NCBI GenBank assembly: GCA_024509875.1
Contig: JAMPIV010011342.1
Coordinates: forward strand, 248,001-312,000
Direction: 5' to 3'
Source: Oreohelix idahoensis
Taxonomy: Eukaryota; Mollusca; Gastropoda; Stylommatophora; Oreohelicidae
DNA: 64,000 nucleotides
Of the stretch, positions 58,560 to 64,000 are shown piece after piece. A program made the translations under genes and the position numbers. Numbering within the stretch: position 1 is the stretch's first letter; every line of letters begins with the position of its first letter. Below the pieces are notes generated by a model that saw only the letters and a list, made by a program, of their open reading frames with translations, had not been told where the DNA came from and ran no database searches.

Positions 58560-59720
58560 TAGTGAGAGTGGTATGAGATACTACGTCATCCGTACGGTCT
58601 CAAATTTTAGTACCTTCTACAATGAGAGTTCATATATTGCGTCATGCTCATGACTCTTAATGTGCAGGCCACATGGGTTTTTCATGCACCAAATCCAGAG
58701 TGCTATCTGCATTCTATTGGCCAGGTGTCCATAGAGATGTTAATATCTACTGTCGTTCCTGCATTACATGTGAAGAGGTTAAGGTTTGTGGTCCATACCA
58801 CGCAGCTCCTATTCAAGCTGCTGACATTCCAATTCGACCATTTGAGAAAATGGCAATTGACATTATTGGTCCTATCCAACCTTCTGCTAGAGGACATACA
58901 CATATTCTCACTTGTATTGATATGTGTACTCGTTGGCCTGAGGCTATACCTCTAAAGAGTACTTCATCTGCTAGTGTTGCAGATGCACTATGGTAAATTT
59001 TTTCACGGTTAGGTTTTCCACGTAAAATATTATCTGACCATGGTGTTCAATTTATATCTGAATCAATGTCTCAAGTCATGGCTATGTTACATATCGACAG
59101 ATCTCTCAGTAGCATCTATCACGCAATGTCGAACGGTTTAATTGAGCATCAAAATAGGACACTCAAACAGTTATTGGGTAAAATTACTGAGGATCATTCT
59201 CAAGACTGGGATAGAGTCCTACCCGCTGCTCTCTTTGCTTATCAAGAGGTGCAAAATGAAGCTACAGGTTTTTCACCGTTTCAACTCGTCTTCGGTGTTC
59301 AACCTCGTGGTCCTATGTCGTTACTTCACGACCTACTCACGGAGGAGGATATTACAAATGACACTCAATCCTCTTATGAGTATGTAATTTCTTTGAGGAA
59401 AAAAATTATAGATGCATGTAGGTTAGCTACCACATCATCTGAATTAGCAAAAGAAAAAGCTTGACTTTTTGCTAATAAATATCGACGTCTTCGCCAGCTT
59501 TTTCCTGGTGACGAGGCCTATATATTACTCCCTCGTAAAGACAATCATTTACTCGTTGCCTGGAAAGGCCCTTTCAAAATAATTTCTAGAATTTCTGATG
59601 TCGATTACATTGTCGATATCATGGGCAAACATAAAACCTTTCACATAAATATGTTAAAGGAATTTCATTCTCGTCCTGACTATCTTCAGTCAGTGTTTCA
59701 AGCAACTGACGACCATACAT
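58560..59720 (+). pseudogene. Integrase of element C (before the reverse transcriptase)
   Basis: A zinc-binding region with HILRHAHDS (broken by a stop near 58659), then FYWPGVHRDVNIYCRSCITCEEV (C-x2-C). The catalytic core follows: EKMAIDIIGPIQ (D), CTRWPEAIPL, a stop at 58994-58996, KILSDHGVQFISES (D), YHAMSNGLIEHQNRTLKQLLG (E) and TGFSPFQLVFGVQPRG. A TGA at 59462-59464 precedes the C-terminal part FPGDEAYILLPRK and LVAWKGPFKIISRI (GPY/F, here G-P-F), ending KHKTFHINMLKEFHSRPDYL. The D,D,E triad is intact. Three single-base lesions disable it. The gap at 58997-59065, outside any long frame, still reads on in frame. Confidence 0.9.
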
Positions 59721-61256
59721 CTTGTCTTCATCATTATACCGCTTTGTCAGTTATTCAGGAAGAAGAGTCTTCTTTTCAGGATGTACCTTTACCTATACCG
59801 GTAGTACCACTTCATTCAACAGAAAATTGGAATGATGTGTCTACTTCTCCTGACCTTTCTGGTGATCAGCGTCAGCAAGTATTGTCTCTTCTTCAAGCCT
59901 ATCAGGATGTCCTCACTGACATCCCCGGTCGTACGTCTGTCATTCAACATGACATTTTACTGACCGACGACACACCTATTCGGGTCCGTCCATATCCCAT
60001 TCCTCTTCACTTTCGATCTCAGGTTGATAAGGAATTGGATGAGATGCTTCAATTAAAAATAACTGAACCATCCACTTCACCATATTCTTCTTCGATGGTT
60101 ATTATTCGTAAGAGAGATAATAACATCCGTCTTCGTGTTGACTATCGTAAGTTAAATAAAGTTACACAATTTGACGCCGAACCATTACCACTTTTGGAAG
60201 ATTTACTGGTTAAACTTTCTAAATCTATTTTCTTTACTAATATAGGTTTGTCAAAGGGCTATTGGCAAGTCCCCTTGACAGATCGTGCAAAGCCACTCAC
60301 TGCTTTTTCTACTCCTTGTGGTCTTTTCCAATGGAATTTTATGCCATTTGGACTAGTAAATGCTCCTGCCACCTTTGTGCGCATGATGCATCGTATTTTA
60401 TCACATCGTTCTGATGTCATTGCCTATATCGATGACATTTGCCTTTTTTAGTGACTCATGGGATGATCATTTTCGTGGATTGAACACATTATTGTCCACT
60501 TTACGTTCATATAACCTAATGGCTAAACCATCTAAAGCATTTGTTGGTTTTCATGACATATCATTTTTAGGTCACCGTGTTGGTCACGGTCTTTTACATA
60601 CTGAGGACAGTAATGTTTCTAAAATCCTGAATATCACAACACCTAAGACTAAGAAACAAGTAAGGAGTCTTTTAGGTCTAATACAATTCTATGAGAGATT
60701 CATTCCTCATTTATCTACCATCACTGCACCTTTCTCTACTTTGTTAAAGAAGGGCGCAGCTAACATGATTTGGTGGTCGCAAGAACATCAAATCACGTTG
60801 GATATCATTAAATCATACTTTTCTAATGCACCTGTCTTACGGTTGCCTTATGCGGACCTACCTTTCATTCTCCGCAGCGATGCGTCAAATTTTGGCATAG
60901 GAAGCGCATTACTTCAAGAATACTCAGGTACATTGCATCCTGTCATGTAAGTGTCCAGAAAACTAACGCCTACAGAAAATTATTCTGTCTTGGACAAAGA
61001 GCTGTTAGCTCTAGTCTGGTCTATAACCAAGCTTCAACGTTTTTTATTAGGAGGACACTTTATTGTAGAGACTGACCATTGAGCTCTTACTGCTCTCAAC
61101 AACAGAGACGTGAAGTCATCGAGATCAACCAGATACGCAATCGCTCTGCAACCTTACAATTTTACGATCCGAGCAATACCAGGGTCTCAAAATGTTCTGG
61201 CAGACATCCTTTCGCGGTGTCCTTATGAGTCAAGCGAGATTCAACGCCCTACAAAG
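59621..61256 (+). pseudogene. Reverse transcriptase and RNase H of element C
   Basis: The long frame 59621-60451 starts in the integrase tail and passes into RT: DVLTDIPGRTSVIQHDILL, VRPYPIPLHFRSQVDKELDEML, IRLRVDYRKLNKVTQ, FTNIGLSKGYWQVPL (usually VDLSKGYWQ; the Asp is replaced by Gly), MPFGLVNAPATFVRMMHR and AYIDDICLF. A one-base gain in a T run at about 60445 shifts the frame. The next frame continues with SDSWDDHFRGLNTLL, ISFLGHRVGHGLLH, QVRSLLGLIQFYERFIPHL and RNase H FILRSDASNFGIGSALLQE. Stops at 60948-60950 and 61079-61081 interrupt RNase H, which ends NVLADILSRCPYE near 61230. Apart from these lesions it is full-length. Confidence 0.92.
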
Positions 61257-62085
61257 AGTGACGCCTCTGCATGAACATTTCCTTAATTCTGACTCACTAC
61301 TAAAGGAACTTTACGTCGTTCAGCGACACTATTATTACGAACTTGTTTTCTTTTTCACTGGTTGTGTATCTACATTTACATTTCCTTAAATTAGCATATA
61401 CCGTTTGACATTGAAATAACATGAACTTATAATAATATACTACGAGGTGCATATAACATTTAACATTGATAACGTTTTAATTCAAACGTGGCATGGTAAC
61501 ATTCTTCTAGTGTAATGTTTCAACTTCGTGACTTTAATTAATAGTGAACTCAATGGGAATTAATAACATGGGCGCTATGCTTAAACTATTAATTAGGCTA
61601 ATTTAATTATGTCTAATAATTAATATATTTATAGCAAATAGATTATTTCTAGTTTATAGCGCTAGTGATTTTCTCTCATAACAGAGGTAGTATATCAGCA
61701 CTCATACTTATTTAGTATTGCTAAGTGTGTTGATTACTTCGCGTAGTTTATGTCCATTCTTGTTCGTTTATAACGCGTCGTTTTGATGCGTTCATATTCC
61801 ATTTATTTGAATTTATTTATTGACATTTTTTCTTTCTGTTAACATTTTATTTGTGTTTCATCGTCCTTATTACTTTATATTATCTAGTGTTGCCACATTT
61901 GCCTCATGTTGGTTAATAGTGGTTGTACATTTACTTACATTGCATTTTGTTTATTTCAGTTGAGTTCACTTTCATATTTATTCTGTCACTAGTAGAATTT
62001 TGTTTAGTATATTTAGATTGATATTATGTGTAGATGATAATTTGATTTACCTCTCCGCGGTTATTCAAGTAAAAAAAAAAAAATT
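61257..62085 (+). other. 3' untranslated region of element C
   Basis: About 830 bp with no domain. It ends in an A13 run (62071-62083) directly before the right terminal repeat. A purine run of this kind could act as the polypurine tract, or mark the deletion that removed the first ~158 bp of the repeat. Confidence 0.55.
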
Positions 62086-62832
62086 TGTTGCTAAACACTA
62101 GATGACGCAGTGACTTCAGAGAGAGATGTAATGGCTGTGATGGAAGTCAGACATTGGTCTGTTTGTTCGAGCCCCATATTGTGGGTAAACTACTGTCGAT
62201 GCCTATATTAAAAGGACGTAACAGTTTACCTTATTCAATGGGGAATTGTTGACCCTTCATTAGGGTGTACTGAAATGGATTGAAGATAAAGTGAAGTTAT
62301 TGAATCCAGTCGATTATTTTCAAGTACGTGCCGCTTGGAAGCATTGTATTACAAACGTGAATACATAGATAAAGTATATTTTCGCCATCCTATGGATTAC
62401 GGCGGATGATGAGAGGTCAGTCAAAGTCAGGACTTAGGATTTTATATGCACTGTTTACTATGATGCCTCAAATATGAACATTGATGCTTTACTTACGATG
62501 TCCTGTCGTATGTTCATTAATACGACTATCATGAGACTATCCGATCTGAACAGTGATAATATATTGACATTTCTCCATGTTTATTAATATGCAAACCATC
62601 AATGTCAGAGGATGTATACTCTGCTCGTCTTATCGTATGTCCAACGTTATTGTCAAAATAAACTGTGTAAACTAACCCAAGAGTTCCAGGGTGCTTCATT
62701 TGGCACTAGCATTAGTTGACGTGCCCTGTTCATGTTCCTGTTTCTTGACTGCCACATAACCTAATAACATTCGCGTGTCAGCACAAGGTAGTAGCCATTC
62801 AACAACAAAAACCACTACTACAGTTTTAAACT
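62086..62832 (+). repeat. Right terminal repeat (3' LTR) of element C, truncated
   Basis: Matches 53571-54401 with a few percent divergence by eye and one ~85-bp shorter segment near 62209-62230. It stops at TTTTAAACT, about six bases short of the left copy's CTACTACA end, where LINE-D sequence begins. Confidence 0.78.
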
Positions 62833-63800
62833 GGTTGTTCGTCCATCACGGGTGATGAAGACCACTCTGTTCATCCAATTATTTAAGAATATGTTAGGTT
62901 AGTCTATGGGTACGAAGGTGACTGAAGAGCCCGATGCGGGCCTGGAAAGATCTTGGACAGTGTGGGCAGGGAATGTTTGCTTCATGTGAAGGTTTTATTT
63001 CACGGTCCTTTCTAGCTTGTCTCCGCTGTTCTGCTGCTGCTCTTCTGGATGATTCGCATGCTGCTGCACCTTTACGAAGAGATGTGCGCCAAGCAGTTCG
63101 GTCTTGCGCAGCAGCTTCCCATGTGTCTGGGTTTATGTCAAAGGTTTTCAATGACGTCTTTAACGTGTCTTTGAAGCGCTTCTTTTGGCCACCATGGGAG
63201 CGTTTACCCTTCTGCATCTCACCATAAAAGAGTATCTTTGGCAGTCGATGGTCTGGCATGCGGACTACATGACCTGCCCAGCGAATTTGTGACTGCATCA
63301 GAATAGTATCAATACTAGGGATACCAGCTCTGTCAAGAACGGCGGTATCCGGGATCTTGTCTTGCCATTTGATGTTCATTATCTTCCTGAGACAGACTGT
63401 ATGGAAGTGGTTTAGCTTCTTTACGTGGCGCCTGTATACAGTCCATGTTTCACATGCATATAGCAGCACTGGAAGCACCGCAGCTCTGTATACCTTCAGC
63501 TTTGTCTGTAGACTAATGCCACTTCGATGCCAAACGTTGGTGTATAGTCTGCCAAATGTGCTGCTGGCTTTGGAGATCCTGGTGTTCACCTCATTATCAA
63601 TGACAATGTTCTGGGATAGTGTGCTACCAAGGTATGTGAATCTGTTCACAACATTCAGTTTCTCACCATTAACCTTGATGACTGGCTCAGTATAAACTGT
63701 GCCAGGAGCTGGTTGGTACATGATTTCTGTTTTCTTCGTGTTGATGGTAAGCCCAAAGTTGGCGCAGGCTTCGGAGAATCTATCCACATTATTGTAACTG
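62833..63800 (-). mobile_element. 5'-truncated zinc-finger-tailed LINE (LINE-D)
   Basis: Read on the minus strand, an RT thumb and C-terminal region is followed by about 60 bp of 3' sequence ending GATGGACGAACAACC at 62833. The LINE similarity starts abruptly near 63800. Sequence from there to 64000 is unrelated, although an open frame runs through the junction. I found no flanking duplication, so the relation to element C's truncated LTR is unresolved. Confidence 0.75.
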
Positions 63801-63943
63801 TCTTTTTTCTCTTGTTGATGTGATCCCTGGCCCAAGACAGTATACATGTTGTTAGATGTGTAGTGCGAGCGTATGATGAATTGAGTGTGGGTGCGTATGA
63901 AGGCGCGAATGTGTTTAGGCTCGTATAGATGTAGATCCTGCAA
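62894..63943 (-). pseudogene. Reverse transcriptase C-terminus with C2H2 finger (LINE-D)
   Basis: Residues from about 50 on are LINE-derived: RFSEACANFGLTINTKKTEIMYQ (just after the missing catalytic palm), VNRFTYLGSTLS, RLYTNVWHRSGISLQTKLKVYRA, LPVLLYACETWTVYRRH, MQSQIRWAGHVVRMPDHRLPK, GGQKKRFKDTLKTSLKTF and an Ala/Arg-rich stretch. A C2H2 zinc finger CPHCPRSFQARIGLFSHLRTH comes near the C-terminus. The first ~50 residues come from unrelated flanking DNA, so the ATG at 63943 is not the element's start. The catalytic part of RT is absent, so there is no enzyme. The finger probably binds nucleic acid during target recognition (inference). Confidence 0.85.
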
Positions 63944-64000
63944 CCCATACTCTCACATGCAGTAATCAAGGATGCTTTGACACTGCAGGCATGTTTCAAG
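63801..64000. other. No gene recognised at the right edge
   Basis: 200 bp beyond the LINE-D truncation point. The frame from LINE-D runs into it, but the residues match nothing I recognise. Confidence 0.35.

Larger units (their letters stand above)
53413..62832 (+). mobile_element. LTR element C (Gmr1-like Gypsy), containing a MITE
   Basis: The left terminal repeat is 53413-54407 and the right 62086-62832, in direct orientation. Between them: a primer-site-like word, a ~1-kb leader, gag, a piggyBac-like MITE, protease, integrase, reverse transcriptase and RNase H in that order, then a ~0.8-kb 3' region. Same domain order and close motif agreement with element B, but it is better preserved: long open stretches with about seven single lesions. 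The right terminal repeat lacks the first ~158 bp and its last bases, because LINE-D sequence abuts it at 62833. No flanking duplication can therefore be read. Confidence 0.87.

Overview
The window is repeat-dominated animal DNA, AT-rich and with no bacterial-style gene packing. One spliced C2H2 zinc-finger exon, APE-type LINEs, Gypsy-class LTR retrotransposons, a TTAA-flanked DNA transposon and several minisatellites together point to a metazoan. The element types fit a lophotrochozoan, most likely a mollusc, but this is inference because no diagnostic host gene is present. Almost all recognisable coding sequence is transposable-element derived and broken by stops and frameshifts. The only clear host-type gene is a zinc-finger exon on the minus strand near 44.2-45.5 kb.

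Layout. 0-16 kb: a ~42-bp minisatellite (821-1310); a 5'-truncated, internally duplicated LINE with a 13-bp target-site duplication (2973-4888); a decayed minus-strand gag (6380-7432); two inverted copies of an unknown repeat (650-820 and 7755-7925); and a long gene-free tract in which 8.2-10 kb and 11.3-13.3 kb look like diverged direct copies. 16.1-36.6 kb: a nested stack. A ~65-bp tandem array was split by LTR element B (16329-36456). A full-length LINE (16341-19615) then inserted 12 bp inside B's 5' LTR, and an 8.9-kb LTR element A (21763-30652, minus strand) inserted in B's gag. A has 2.25-kb LTRs and a perfect 5-bp duplication. 36.6-43 kb: no gene seen; a small tandem/inverted repeat cluster lies at 42.4-42.8 kb. 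43-45.5 kb: the zinc-finger exon plus its decayed 3' continuation. 46-51.2 kb: a LINE with an RNase H domain, interrupted by a near full-length 3.1-kb LINE with a 13-bp duplication, followed by the tail of a zinc-finger-tailed LINE. 52.4-64 kb: a decayed LINE endonuclease interrupted by LTR element C (53413-62832), which itself carries a 905-bp TTAA-flanked piggyBac-like MITE (56906-57810). A second zinc-finger-tailed LINE abuts its 3' end.

The main biological point is that all three LTR elements (A, B, C) show the order gag - protease - integrase - reverse transcriptase - RNase H. That is the Gmr1-like arrangement: a Ty3/Gypsy-type RT with a Ty1/Copia-type domain order. A additionally lacks the catalytic integrase core, which is replaced by about 0.4 kb of unrecognised sequence, yet it has a precise 5-bp duplication and LTRs that differ at only a few dozen positions at most. 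It was therefore probably mobilised recently, either in trans or before it lost the core. No CRISPR, operon, tRNA or rRNA gene was found.
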